Source of the DNA: Apostichopus japonicus | Taxonomy: Eukaryota; Echinodermata; Holothuroidea; Aspidochirotida; Stichopodidae | NCBI RefSeq assembly: GCF_037975245.1 | Contig: NC_092562.1 | Location: 31,808,554 to 31,872,553, forward strand | Length of the DNA stretch: 64,000 nucleotides | Reading direction: 5' to 3' | Notes under the pieces: model-generated | The model's database searches: none | Told to the model about the DNA's origin: nothing | What the model saw: only the letters and a program-made list of their open reading frames with translations | Program-made: the position numbers and the translations under genes | Shown here: positions 13,002 through 27,300 of the stretch, one piece after another | Layout of the letters: every line of letters starts with the position of its first letter | Numbering within the stretch: position 1 is the stretch's first letter

Positions 13002-13065
13002 TTTAGTGATTTATTACTTCTTTGGATCAAGAGGAACAAAACATCAGACGGTGAGAAGTCTATAG

Positions 13066-15088
13066 TGACTATATGCCAATTGTTGTTGGATCGTTATTAT
13101 TTTGTCATTGAAATACTTCTTCCTTAAGTTTGCTCCTAAGATTGACATCAATATATATGTGCACATGGAATTTTATATTTCATATCTGCAAAGACTGCAA
13201 TCACAAACATATGATACATGCGGGCATCCAGGCCAATATATGAATTTGTTGTATCAGGTAAAAATACAAGACTCTTCTTTTATTGTTAGAAAAATTAACG
13301 AAATTGTCTGTTGACACGAAGAGAAAGTCTTTTCAGGTGACGTCAGAAAATGAGCAGTTATTTGATATGGAAATAATTGTATTTGTTTTCTGGAAGTTTC
13401 ATATGTCTATTGTTTTAGTGCTTTTTATGAACTTTAACCATCAAACACGCACGTATATGTTTTGATGAATATTTCCAACATGAAGTAATTCTAGCGTGAT
13501 TGAAGGGTACAAGGAAATAGCACACTCAAACCTCAGTTTATTCAATTAATTTGTAGAAATGTAATCGTTGCACTCAAATGACCGATTCAGTACAATTGAC
13601 TTTAGATGTACTGCGCATGCTCTGTGATCATGCAGACCAAAGCAAGGGGAATAAGAAAACAAGTTTGAACAACAAGCGGACATGACTTGGATCAACTTTT
13701 AGCTCACGTCCGGGGTAAACTTGTGATATGCTTTCAGTTTCAAGAAGACGTTATATCTGCAGGCTTTGAAGTATACCCGTACAGAGACTGGAACACAGTA
13801 GATGACTTAATAGGATAAGATATGCAACTAATTCATCGGCCGTTACTCCATCCATTCTCGGAAGTTAGATATGTTTGTATGGTGGCACTACATCGTGAAA
13901 CTAGCGAGAGTGATTTAATTCGTGCTATGGACGCAAAATTTGTGTGAAATGGTAACATAGACTACTAATTTCTATGTCTGAGTGTACGCAGGAGCAATCA
14001 AGTATTTACCATTGGGTATAAGTGAATAATTTCGTGAGAAAAAAACATTGTAAATGCGTGAATACTGGATGTGCATATACAAGAAGCCGGAAACAGCCTC
14101 TACATGGAGGAACAAACCGTATCTTTTTAATTAAGAGTGAGATATAGAGAAGGTAACGAGCAAGTTCATGGAAAAAATTTCAGTAAAGGTGAATTTCAGA
14201 TATTCCGTCGAGTCATTAAGTATTTCAATATTTGGTGATTTCTACAAATAATATTTAAATCCTTACACGTCACCTCAAATAATATTACCAAGCGGAAATC
14301 TGAATTATTTGACATTTGTAGATTTCTTTTGACTCACAAAATACTTTCATATCATGCTGATTGATTGTTTCTACCGGAAATTATACTTTACGCGGAGAGG
14401 AAAGAACTCCTACTACTCCGGACCACATATTAAACAACCAGTGCTATTAACTGGGGTTTGACTTACTACGAATTATTATTTATCGGGCGGACAATCGCGA
14501 TAAGCTTAGTCGTAAGATCGATGATAATACGGTATAAGCAACGATATCAATGACTCATTTAACGAGGCTGAATATCACCCTACAATTCTTCTAGATGGAG
14601 GGTTATAATCTTAAAATATTTCCAGCTCATGACTTCTCGTTAGTGTCATACTCTGTTTATGATGTCGTTAAAAGTATGAATGTTCGATTCATATCTTATT
14701 AATTGGAATCTTTACTGCCATGGTTACGCCAGCTATATATAGAATGGTGAGTCATTGGAATGATCTATAATACTTGGAATTGTTCAAAGATAACATGAAC
14801 TATCGTATATAGGCAATTATCGTACGCACGTGGAATATTATTCGGATATTACTCAGAATCATGGAAATGTTCTGGAGTCTGTTGGACTAAAAATATGAAA
14901 ATTCAAAATTCATTTGACAGCTACTGACTGACTAAAGAGAGTAATCCGGCTCGCAATGTGAAGAGATTACAGAACTGATGGTGAAACATTCTTCCTTATC
15001 TAGAGGACAATATACTAAACATTTATCTTGAAAGGACGGTATTTATACAACATTTACTTTGTAATAATTCAACCACTATTGAGTTGAG
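13066..15088. other. Intergenic, upstream of the GPCR
   Basis: AT-rich unique sequence. No coding region, RNA gene or recognisable transposon was found. It presumably contains the promoter and 5' untranslated region of the GPCR gene, but no TATA box or initiator could be assigned with confidence. Confidence 0.5.
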
Positions 15089-16854
15089 ATGATGAATGTG
15101 ACACGTGATCTTGACATCGGGAACGATGACTGGCCCCATCTTCGCGTGGATCCATTTTGGGTTCCAATTTATATTTCTTTTTATTTTCCGATTATGTTTT
15201 TTTCAGTCACTGGAAATCTATTGGTACTAATATCATTTTACCGAGAAGTCGAAATACGGAAGCGACGTCATAATTACTTCATAGCGAGTTTGGCTTTGGT
15301 GGATTTACTGACAGGGTTGATTGCTATACCTAGTACAGTGATAGCTAGGCTCGTAGTAACAACATTCACATGTATGGCTAAGACACGGCCTATCCTTCAT
15401 GTACCAGCTTATACACTGTGTGCAGCCTCAGTCAACCACCTCGTGGTTATCAGCTCAGACAGGTAAGCATAAAGAAGGTCACAATTAAAGGAAAATGATC
15501 AGGCTTGCATTTTTATTCAAAGAGACAGGAAGAAGAAAAAGGAAATGCTTTAATGATTAAATGCTTGAAGCAGTTTAGCTGGAATTTGCCAGGTAGAAAC
15601 TTCGGTACTATTACAGTGGCATGGGGAAGCTATCAGAGATGAGGAGGGAGGACGGGGTGGAGGAGGATGAGGAGGGATGAGGAGGGGAGAGAATAATGAC
15701 GAGGATTGGTGATTGCCTAGAAATAAAACATTTTTGATGATACGGCAGGCCAGACGGCTTAAACTTGCTCTCAAACTTAAAAATATTTTAACTCAACTTA
15801 CCACTTTAGTTTTTCGATAAATCGACTTTAAGCAAGCAATTTCTGTATTATTAACTGTTTTTTTTTTATATCAACGTTGCAACATTTCCTTTACCAAATT
15901 TCAAATTAACTTCTAAAACTTTCGACCAAATTGGACTATGTTATTTCACAACTTCTACTTAAAGTTCTCATCAGTTTAACTTTTGTTCTCGACGAATAGA
16001 GCTATTCAGAATTATTGGTGTATCTATTTATTTTTTTTTAAATCATTTATCTCGTTTGAATATTTATTTTGCCTTTAAGATAAACAATAGTTTTCTGTTT
16101 TCTACCAGCGTATATGTTAAAAGTAGTTGTATATATATTTTGCTTATCTAGATACCTGGCTGTTACTAAAGTCCTAAAATACCAATCCATCTTGACGAGT
16201 AGACGGTGTTACTTTCTCATCGCTATTGCGTGGAGCGTCGCCATTTTGTTTGGTCTGACTCCGGTTCTAGGAAGTATGAAGAATCCAGCTGATTTATCTA
16301 TATGTGATGGACATCGTTATAAAGCCAAGTCTGTTACTCTACACTCCTTGGCGATTATTGCTTTAATTCCAACCATTCTTATTATAGTTGTTGGAATATA
16401 CGTACGCGTATTGCTGGTAGCACTGAAAGCTTCACATTTGCGGACTAATATCTCTAATGCTAGCAGCAATTCTACGCCATCCGAAAGAGAAGTAACCGCT
16501 CGTCTCCGAGCAACCATCACCATGGCGATGGTTTTAGGCGCGTTTATCTTCTGTTGGCTTCCTACAGTTTTCAAACATATCTATGAAATAAAACATTGGT
16601 ATGATTTCGATATTATGTTTGCTGTGAGAACGATTGTTGAAATCATGGCCTACTTGAACTCTATGATTAACCCAATAATATATGGATACAGAAATCATTT
16701 ATTTAGGAAATCTTACAAGAAATTATTAAATCAAGTTTGTCGTCGAACTAGCGGTAAATTGTTCAATGGTCACATGAGGTCTTTAACAATAAGACTTCAG
16801 TTAACGAGTAGCACATCAGTTGATCTTGAGGGAGGGGACCACTCACAACCGTAA
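15089..16854 (+). CDS. Adenosine-receptor-like class A GPCR, two exons
   Basis: Exons 15089-15462 and 16152-16854 join in phase to give 358 residues. The intron (cag-gtaagc to cttatctag) splits the arginine codon of the DRY motif (R125). Seven hydrophobic helices are visible. TM1 has GNLLVL, TM2 SLALVDLLTG and TM3 ends SSDRYLAV. TM4 ends FGLTPVLG, very like adenosine receptors (IGLTPMLG). TM6 has FCWLP (W260, P262) and TM7 NSMINPIIYGYR. The C tail is short. An N-glycosylation site lies at N3. Two ligand contacts of vertebrate adenosine receptors differ: position 6.55 is His267 in place of Asn, and 7.43 is Tyr292 in place of His. The loop-2 Phe-Glu pair after the cysteine is absent. It should couple to G proteins at the plasma membrane; its ligand cannot be read from the sequence. 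A polyadenylation signal AATAAA follows at 16907. Confidence 0.9.
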
Positions 16855-18332
16855 ACATCTTTGAGGTCATTTGGACATGATGGAACAATCCTCGAAACCG
16901 ATTGTTAATAAAGTTACATGCCACCAGATGGAGGATGCACCTGTAATGCGGTTTTACATTAGTGTGGTGTTATACCATGAGGTTGTGATGGTGTGTATTG
17001 TCATGTCACGTCTTTATAGTCAATTAAGTTCCTTTTCATGTTATATACATCTATGAAGCTAAATAGCGAGAAGAAACAAAAAAAAATATATATATATGAT
17101 AAGGCTCAACAGAAGAGTACAGTTTTATTAGGAAATGGTGCTTTTATCGTTAACGCAAATTGAACATATCCGTGAAAAATAAGATTACACAGCCAAACAC
17201 TGGCAAGATTCATTCCTAGCAAGAAATAATATTACAATCCGCAGGTTTTTACAAGAACTAAAGATTTATAAATAAGAATAGAGTATAGGCATGAACTTTT
17301 TAGAACCAGATTAATGCATTTACGAAAGTCAAATTTAGCACAAATATTGACATCTTGTCTTAACAGTATCGACTATTTTCTAGTTTACAGTAACTTCTTT
17401 CAACAAAACAAAGGCAAGTTACCATAGAAACATAACGTTACCTGCTCTCGCACTAACCTCTGTGAACTATGATATTTATTAAAAGACATAGTTAACAACT
17501 AACGAAGTAGACATAAATAAAATACTGCAGTACATAAAAGGGTATTGTTTAGGCTATATGGGTAATAAAAATGAAGAGTAAAATTGTTTTCTACTATGAT
17601 CTTTAGATTTCCTACTGCAAAGTCTTCAAAACAAGAGATTTATGCCCTGAATTAACCTTATAGTATATGTAGACAATTTATTATTCTTATTGTTAAATGT
17701 ACTGGTACATTGAAATATGTTTGTACAATAGTCAGGTATTATGTAGATATGTATTTGGATACCATTATGACGTAGGTCGTGGTGTCTCTTACTACAGTAT
17801 TCGCAAAACAATGAATGAAACTATTATATTAAATGACAAAGATTGCAAATACGAGATGATATTAGTTTAGAAATGTTGTATATAGAATTAATGTCCGTAA
17901 ATTACCTTACGTATGTGAAATAAATTATCATTTTATGACATCGAATGTTACCGCAAGTTCACATTATATGTTCTCTCTTCTTATTTGGTCTTTATAATGA
18001 AAGAAATGACAAAACATTGGAAAAACAGTAAGAGAAACAACAATAGCTGCAAATAAGAAAACTGGTCAAACACCAGAGATTCTAGTAATATCGTTTGGTC
18101 ATATATATACCAATATATATAACGTATCAAATACACCCTGTAGAACCAATCCTTGCATCAATTCAATCTCTAAACTAGCCAACTTGTCTCGGTCAGTTTA
18201 TTTTCAACCCTGGGTGGTATATGAAGTTAATTAACAGAATACAATGACATTATAGTAATATATCGTGTGATGCCTTTTCACTATGCAGGATCAATAGAAC
18301 AACAAAATATTTGACTAAATCATTGAATAAAA
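16855..18332. other. Convergent intergenic region between two genes
   Basis: AT-rich DNA holding the 3' ends of the plus-strand GPCR (AATAAA at 16907-16912) and the minus-strand NHR-Roc-COR-Death gene (AATAAA read on the minus strand at 18202-18197). Nothing else was recognised. Confidence 0.6.
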
Positions 18333-21300
18333 TCATTCAATATTTAACTTTTCTTTGATTACATCAGCTAATTTTCCTTGGTCGACAGAATCAGCCTCCA
18401 ATGCTTGTGTTAGAATGTCTAGTTTCTTCCTCTCATCAACAGTACCGGAAGTATCTCTCCATTTAGCTAACATTTCATAGATCTGGTCTCCTACACTAAG
18501 GTTGTTATCTGCCTGGATGTGATAAAGGTCTTCTTTGGTCAGACCTAGCATTCGACCCAAAGCCTTCCATTCTTGGCCGAGTTCAGCAGAAATCTCCGTC
18601 AGCAGTATGTCTGTTAATAGTTGATCTTTACCTATGTGAACAGAATAACGAGGACCTTATATTAGATGAACAACGTCCACGTTAGGAATTGCGAAACTAA
18701 GGGAACAACACACCGTGGTAATATTTGCAAAGAGAAACTCGCTGACCATAATACATGAATGACTTTAATGCCACAGTACTAAGCAAAAACTAAATTACAC
18801 GTATAAATACGCATCCTTCCCACCAAGTTAAAGTTCTCTGCAAGTAGTTCGTGCCAAACGAAATTTGTGCATGTTTAAACCCCATGCACAGCCTGTATTC
18901 AAGGGTGCACTACCCCTAACCACATACTCATATCTAATAAATTAATATACTACAAGCGGAAATTTGGTGTTCTGTCATTATATTTGTGTAATAATCAATT
19001 TCCTTACATAGTACAGGTGCGATGCAGCCTGGGGAAGGCACAGAGGGCATATGCCTCTCCAATTTGTGTGGAACACCTGAGACTGCTCCTTTTCATAATC
19101 TAGAAGTGTCCATTTTTGTAATGAAACGTACCCTTTGGCATATTTGCATTCAAAAGTGCACTTTTGTTGTGATTTTGTAATAAACTGTTCCCTTTTATCA
19201 TTTAAGTGGTGTAGGCTATGGTAGCAGAAACTTTAAATACATGGATTTTAAATACGGAATTCACACAGGAAGCATTTCGAAGAAGCATTATTTCCCCCTC
19301 AAGTAATGTCATATATCTCACATCCCCTCACCCAGACGCAAACATGCTCTGCCACGCCACATTTCATGGCTTACCGGCACAGGAAGCCTCCGCATTGGTT
19401 GAATCTTTGAACCAGCTTTGGATGGATGACGTCTGGATCTTGTGGTTGTTTTGACACGTGACCGAAGATTTACGAAGACAGGCATCTACATCTACTAGAT
19501 TGTCACAAACTGGACACTTTACAGAGAAGGTAGACTTAAAACAACGATTGGAAGTTTTAATATTCAACTGTTTCTGAATTTCATCTTTGATCTAGTGAAC
19601 AGAGAAAGAAAAGAACTGCAGTTTACTTCAAATATAAGGATTATGATTTCATGTATAGGCCCTAACCATGTTAGGGAGGCCGACAGTCACCTGAGACACA
19701 GTGTTGTTACAAATATAAGATCTTGAAGATCAAATGACACCAAAATTGGTTGTTAAATGACAGGCGGCCATTTTGGCCTTCCATAGAGACTTTTATGTTC
19801 CTGTTAATTACAGTTGTAACTGATACCATGCTTTAACACAATCTTTGATACAGTATTCGACTCTTACACTTACATCGGAGAGATAGTTGGGGGTAAGCTT
19901 TGAAATTTGTGTACTTTATATTTAGACCCCTACAGCTCACAGAGGATATCTTTTTGTCCCTTTGTGAGGATAACTGAGCTGTAGATGAGTCGTTTTTTCT
20001 CCAAGTGTGAGATGTAACGTTAGGTTCCGACAGTACTGTTTACTACCATACTATCGGTATACGCATTGTGTGAATACAACTTAGTTTGCGTTAAGCCTAT
20101 ATTAGTGAGAAGTTGCAAGGTTACTCGATGTCAAAGTCATTTAGTATCATGATTAAAGCCACATGTCTCTTTGTAATAGCCCTGTCTTTTTCCTGTGGTT
20201 CTTAATATTTTTTTTTATAACCATCGTATTTGCGGGTGTCATATTTATAGATTCTCAAAGAAAGGACTATAATACTTGGTGGTTTTCATTAAGGGCAGGC
20301 TTATGCCACATTGAAGCCTAGCTTTAGAAATTAGATCAGACCCAATGACAATCTGTAGTACCGCTTTCTCGGGTCAGGGAGCTCGCTATGTAGGTGATGT
20401 AGTTATCTTGTCTCTCCAAATGTGTATGTTATGATGAGTCTTCATATATTCGTTACTAATTACGGTAATCTTAAACACCAAAATTGTTACTACGTATACT
20501 GCAATTGTGATCAATTTCACTCACAGCATTTGTGCTAGTCCATTTTAAAGTTGTTTTTATAATAAAAAAAAAATATTGTGGAGACAAATGAAGGCATGAA
20601 TCAACCGATACAGACCTGTAACATCAATAACCAAGCGAAAGATATTTAACACTTGTATATTCTATATGAATTCCTAGCTATCTTTTGGACAGCTACAGTA
20701 AGTTCTCTACTGGCTTGCAACCCTGCATGTGACACTGACAGTAATATCAATCAAAACCTGTTTTTTTATTGATGTATTTTTATTTCAGAGTACACAAATG
20801 GAAGTAAATTTGGTGCAAAACTTGGGTCAATTGAGGCAATTTTAGACAATTTTAGGCCTCCCAAGAGCAGTGTACGAAAATTGTTTACTACCGAGTAAAG
20901 AGGTTTGTTTACAAGTGATGAGAACTTCATGGTCTCATAGCAAAAATCTTTATGAACATAACATGAAAAACTGAAGGTGCCATAAATGGCCAACTTGTCA
21001 GCTATCCAGTGATGGGTAGAGTTTAGCTGGTTAGAACTTCTACAAGGAATAAGAGACCACATTACTTTGAAGATTTAATGTATAAGTCTGTGGGAAAAAA
21101 ATACATGGAGAATTAATCTACATGGAGAATGCTCCCAGAAACACTTACCTTGCAAACTGTCTGTGCTTTAGGTCTACTGCTTCCACCTGAAGATGTGATG
21201 TAAACCTATTGGTAGGACGTTAAACAGTTATATTAGGCAAACATTAAAGAAAGAGTTCCAAATATACGTACACTACTTTTAATGCATTACAATGCATGAT

Positions 21301-24300
21301 AATGTTATGTGAGGTCATCAAAAGTCTAGTTTCTGCTGAGGTTTGGATTGCTAGCCTAATGGTTTGTGTTGTAGATTTAGTTGTCCAGTCACTTTGACCA
21401 ATGAGACACTGATAATTAAAACATCATTCCTCGCAAACCAAGGGTAACTGAGACTGTTAGCAGTGGTTATATAGTTTAAACTTATGTCAAATCTAACTAG
21501 AGCAGCAATCCTGCAGAATATCAATCCTACTGATGAGGTTTTACTTTGATGCTCAGTGAATCAGTTAATTAGACAGGTATTGTGGGTACAAGTCATTTAA
21601 GGCATGTTGTGAACATACATTGTCATGCACAGCTCAAGTCACAGGAGAGATCACCAATACTACAGAATCACATAATGACAAGTATTGCAACATATAGCCT
21701 TAATTAGAATGACGTCACTCCCAACGAACATATCTAAGTTATAAGACCACAGCCACACTGGCAGGATAACTTTGAAAGCAACAAGTTCCTTTTCAAGATT
21801 GATATCTAAGCTGTCTAGATATAATGATATAACCTTAGATGAGCTGAGCTGTGACCTTAGATGTTTCATGCAACAAACGGAAGGCAACAGTGCCCCATAA
21901 TATGTCTCTGAAATTATTTTAGGCTTTACTAAAATAAAAACTTTGTAAAATAATTTCATATAGTATCCAGCGATCTGACAGGAGAAGCGAACAAACCATG
22001 GAGCTGTCAAGCATTACATGACGTCTACTGTGTATTGAGATCAAATATAATTCTGTGACAGGGCGTGGGGTTGCTCCCACCTACCCCCCCCCTCCCTGCA
22101 AAAAAGGATTAAGAAAAAATATAACTTTATTACGAGATAGAGCATTTTGAATTAAATTTACACTATACCTTAGCACTGTAAATAGGTCTGCACACACGGT
22201 TGTGCTAATGACTACTTTATAATGTGTGGTTGAAAGGGTGGATGGGTGTTGAAAAGTACCATGTCTCCCTGGATCCACGTACTGTATGGAATATACTTAC
22301 CCCTAGTACTGACTGGTCGAAAGTACAACGTGTTAGTGTAAGTTCTGTATCCTCCTCAATATCGAAATGACAATGACCTTTGGTCAGTCTAGACCCACCC
22401 CAGTCGTTTTCAATAGTCCATTGTCTAATCGATATGCAAAGCTCTGTAAAAATGTATTCTGCGAGGAAACAAATCAGGAACAAAGTCAGGCAAACAACAA
22501 CTATTTCACACTTCGACATCAAGTTCATTTTTATTGGTCGTGTGTTTGGTAGGAATTATTCATTCTTTTCGGTTTTTCTTTTTAGAGTGGAAGCATATAC
22601 ACATGACAATGTTATATGGCAGATTCACAGATTTTACTCATATTGGGTGTTTCGCACAAAATTGTACGTTGTTCAGCAATATCACCCGAAACAATAAATA
22701 TGAATTTAATCAACTTTAGACACCCTCTTTGATTTTTCCCAGAAGGTTTTAGAAACATGTATTAAATCATTGCAATCGGATTCAACATTTCGTCCAAAAA
22801 CACTATTTTACGATAAACTTCATCACAAACGTTTGTTAATTATTTGAAATGAAGTCTTAAGACTAATATAATGAATGAACTCACTGCTGACTATTAGTAT
22901 CGAATACCACTGCAAACTTGATCAAAATCACCTCAAACACTGACTGCTGTAAGCAAATTTAGAAGCTTAATCCTTACCAGGCATGCACCCAGCAAAATCT
23001 ACAAACAGTATGACATCATCACTGCTGGCTAATCTAATATATGAACTTAACTGCTGACTATTAGTATTGAATACCACTGTAAAGTTGATCAAAATCACCT
23101 CAAACACTAACTGCTGTAAGCAAATTTAGAAGCTTTATCCTTACCAGGCATGCACCCAGCAAAATCTACAAACAGTATGACATCATCACTGCTGGGTGTC
23201 TCTACTGGATCTGGATTCGGAAGTAGACTCGGGATCAGGAATTGTCGAGTTTTCTAGTAGATATGTAAGTATATATATATATGGGGAGAGAGATATATGT
23301 TAGTAAAATGTGTACAATAGATTACAAGAAATCATCTTGAGGAGTGCATATCAGGAGGTACTGTAGGTCTGCACTGCCCATTGGTTGTCTATCATTAAAT
23401 ATCCATAATACATATAAAAATTGTTAATCAATATTTATTGAAATTATCTCTGTTAATAGCTTTTCTCTGACAGATATGTGTTTATGAAAACCATTGAAAA
23501 AGATATATTTGAAATATGTATCTTGACACTGACCTCATTCTTTCCTGTTATGTCGTACAAGAGATGATGGAATTTCATAAAATCCAGGAGCGAGTCCTTC
23601 TCTTTGATACACTCCTTCCACATGTGACTCAGCAAATTTTCTGAAAGCACGCCCTCTTTATTCAGCTTGGTCCACATACGATCATGGGTGGACCACTGTT
23701 CATAACACACACACACAAAATGCATGCAGTTAGTACATTGATAAACTTGAAGTTAAAGTGAAAAATATTACTTAATTAGTAGAAAAAAAGTTAATAAGCT
23801 GGAATGAAAGTATTATAGTTGGAACCTGCTGTAGTGTATAAGTGGGACAAACGGACACGAAGCACTACAAGCACGTTGTTCTAACCGCCTGCAATAATTA
23901 CAATCCAAAACAAGGTTGTAAGTAGGCTGCAATAATATCACCATGGTAACAACAAATCGATCACAAACATAATGTATACTGATAAACTTACACGCTCCGA
24001 GGGATCCACGACAGTCACTGCTTTAACTGTTGCGTCCAAGGTTTTGATTGGCTCAAGGAAGACGTATGGCCCGTCACTGTTGTATCCAGTTAAAGCGTCA
24101 CCGGCCTCATTTACATAATGGAGCGCCTTCTTTATATCTGGCAACGTTTTATTCATCTCAGTACACAAAGTATCGACCTGATAATTAATATAACATTAAA
24201 CAAATATGATTTAAAAATTAAGACACAAGTTGTTACTCTTCTACAATTTCAATTTATATCTGCGATATTCCATAAATTTGAGTTAATATATACACATATT

Positions 24301-27300
24301 TATATACATTTAATTAAAAAAACAAGACTTGTAACATATTAAAAAGATATGTGTATTAATGCATGTAATTAAGTCATGCATACAACAGGCTTTGCTTCCG
24401 ATATTGGAATGACAGGTATGTGCAGGTGCCGTACACTGCATGGCACAGTGAAGTAGAAAGACAATAAAATTGTCTATCGGCACATTACGCATGTAGGCAA
24501 AACTAATTAACATGTGTGTGCCGTAACATGTTAGTTGACTCCCTGACCCTCCCCAGTTCTAGTCCTATCGTGAATGATCCAGAAACATGGTGATTGTTAC
24601 CTCCGGAGGGGATAATGACATCACTCCGCCATCTCGTTTCTTCATGAGGTTCATCTGTAGAACATGATACCAAACTGGCGTCATGGTTCCCGTTTCTAGT
24701 TCTCCATCAGCTACTCGATTAATATGTTTACGCAAGTCATCGATCTATTAAAGGAAGGTACAGCAATTAATCAATTACTTTTTACCGATATCTTTCTATA
24801 CTTTGCAGTAGGCGTATTTTATATTTAGTCATAATTCATTCAGAATAGTTTTTATTTTTGTAGCTAGTTTTCATATAGTCGTTGGAAGTTTTCATAGAGT
24901 TACGTTTTCATTACTTCTAGAACCTTCACCGATTCATCCTCTTACTGATATTACTACCCACTACCTACCCCCCCCCCCCCAACCTCATTGCTGTGGACAA
25001 TTACCATCTTCGTGCTCTTGGAGTCCATTTCACCCAGCTCTTGATGGGGGATGGCGTGGTACAGACTGATCACGTGTGGCTGGTAAACCTTCTCCTCAAG
25101 GCTGCTCCGAATCAACGATTCTATCTAAGAGATGATGATAAAAAAAACACTATTTCATACTTTTATTTGCCTGAAATATCAATCTAACATGTACTTAAGA
25201 TTACGAATTTGAAGGCAACAAAATGTTGCGACCATCTCCTTTTTCTCTGGAATCAATAATTTGAGAAAACACTATTAATATTGTTGAAGTATACAAGAAG
25301 TGAGGAAAATAGTAAGTACTGCGTATGTTACCTTCTCGATCTGCCCGTCAACTAATTTCTTTTCATCGTAAATTCCTACAACAATCACAGGTGGAGACAG
25401 ATACTGTTTATGGACTGGTTCATTAGTCTCTTCGGAAGCTCCCAAGACTCGTGTGAATATCATCCGAAGAGTATTATGAAATTGATGGAGAAATAACTGG
25501 CAAATATAACAAAACAAAACCATAACATGTATCATCAACATTGCTTTATAACAGTGATATCGCAAATATCATTGCAAGGTGCATATAGCCCATACATACA
25601 TTTGTGTTTTATGTTTAATGGCACACATAGTAAAAAACTATCTCTAGTTTATTCATGATAGATGTACACGATAAATGTCTAGTTTAACACAGTCATATAC
25701 AATATTTGTCTAATATACATAGTCACATACTATAAATGTCACATACTATGAAAATAACTATTAAAGTATGGTCTCATGAGGCAATTGATGAGCTGTAAGA
25801 CTGTTTTTTATCAGGTGGGATCAGGTAAGAGGGCAAGGACCTGCATTCATTCAATGCATGGTCAGAGTGACAGCATTCATTCAATGATACTGTGACTGCT
25901 TATAAACATTTCTGTCAAGACGTAGAGTATACTAAGACTGTTACGTAATACCCAAACAACCAGCCGCCCAAGTTTACACGAACATCTTTAACTAGTCATT
26001 GAGCTTGAGCGATGTACCTAGGTCATTCAAAGACGTAGTAATAGTTACGGCTCCAAAGAAGGGAAACATGTTTAAATGACTATCGACCAGTTGCTCTTAC
26101 ATCTGTAGCCTACCAATGGTAATTACGTTCGAGTGCTTTATTTTAACATTGCGGACATCAGTGAGACTTTGGCTCATTTGGTAAACAAATGTTCCTACGC
26201 CCGTGTACTTTGTATTGATTATAGTTCTGCTTTCAATACTATTATTCCTTCCCGGTTACATCTTAAATTATAAGAACACCTCAAACTCCCAGCTTCTATT
26301 TCTGATTGGATTCTAGATTTCTTTCTATGCTTGCAAACAGGCTGTCAGAGTGGGTACCATTCACTCAGAAGTCTCAGATGCTATTATATCGAACACAGGT
26401 ACTCCACAGGATTTTATCACCGTAAAAACTGTTCTACTACGAATGTGAAGCCGCCGGCATGCGTGCCCAACTCTTGATAAAAAAAAGTGCCCAGGTTCAA
26501 AGTTTTACCCAACTTATTTTAGAGTGTGCGCATCATACCCGTTAAAAACATTTATATTTTGTGTAGAATTTTATACTTTGTGCACACTTATATTCTATAT
26601 GTGTGCATTTATATATATTTGTGTGCTCTTATTTTTGTTCAAATATACATTTATATATTTTCGTACATTTTGCATTATGAGTGAACTTTGAAGTTTGTTT
26701 GTATATTGCATAGGTCTGTTGTTTACAATTTTGTTTTTGTTTAGAGCTCTTGCTATTACCCGATTTCCATTGCATTTTTGTATGCTTGGCGGGATAAATA
26801 CCTATATATCTATAATACACATCTATCTATAATACACATCTATCTATAATACACATCTATCTATAATACACATCTATCTATAATACACATCTATCTATAA
26901 TACACATCTATCTATAATACACATCTATCTATACTACACATCTATCTATACTACACATAGTCATATAATTTGAATGAAACACTTACCGACTCTCTTGGTT
27001 TATCTTGCTTGATATCTATAGTATCATAGTTTACAATATACAATACAGTCATTGGGTTCGTGATGGGAGCTGGCATGAAAACCTGTAACAAAACGAAAGT
27101 AATCTCGATTTAATTTACATGCTAACGTTAACCATACATTTAAAGGAACCTTAAAGTCATGCTATGACTGTACTAGCGGGCAGTACAGTAAACAACAAAC
27201 CAAACTGAGCAATGATTCTTAGCAAACAGCTTAATTTGATCCTGCCACGAGTTCATGTTTTCATTGGACAGTTGGATGAATAGATTATCTAACCGAATAT

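Noticed and set aside
16114-16151. In-frame ATG before the second GPCR exon (apparent independent start)
   Set aside because: The stretch is intronic; the acceptor cttatctag at 16151 joins DR to YLAV and completes the DRY motif.
22081-22278. Extension of the exon 22443-22301 as a longer open frame
   Set aside because: A clean donor (ggg|gtaagt) at 22300 and the phase of the next exon show the reading frame stops there.
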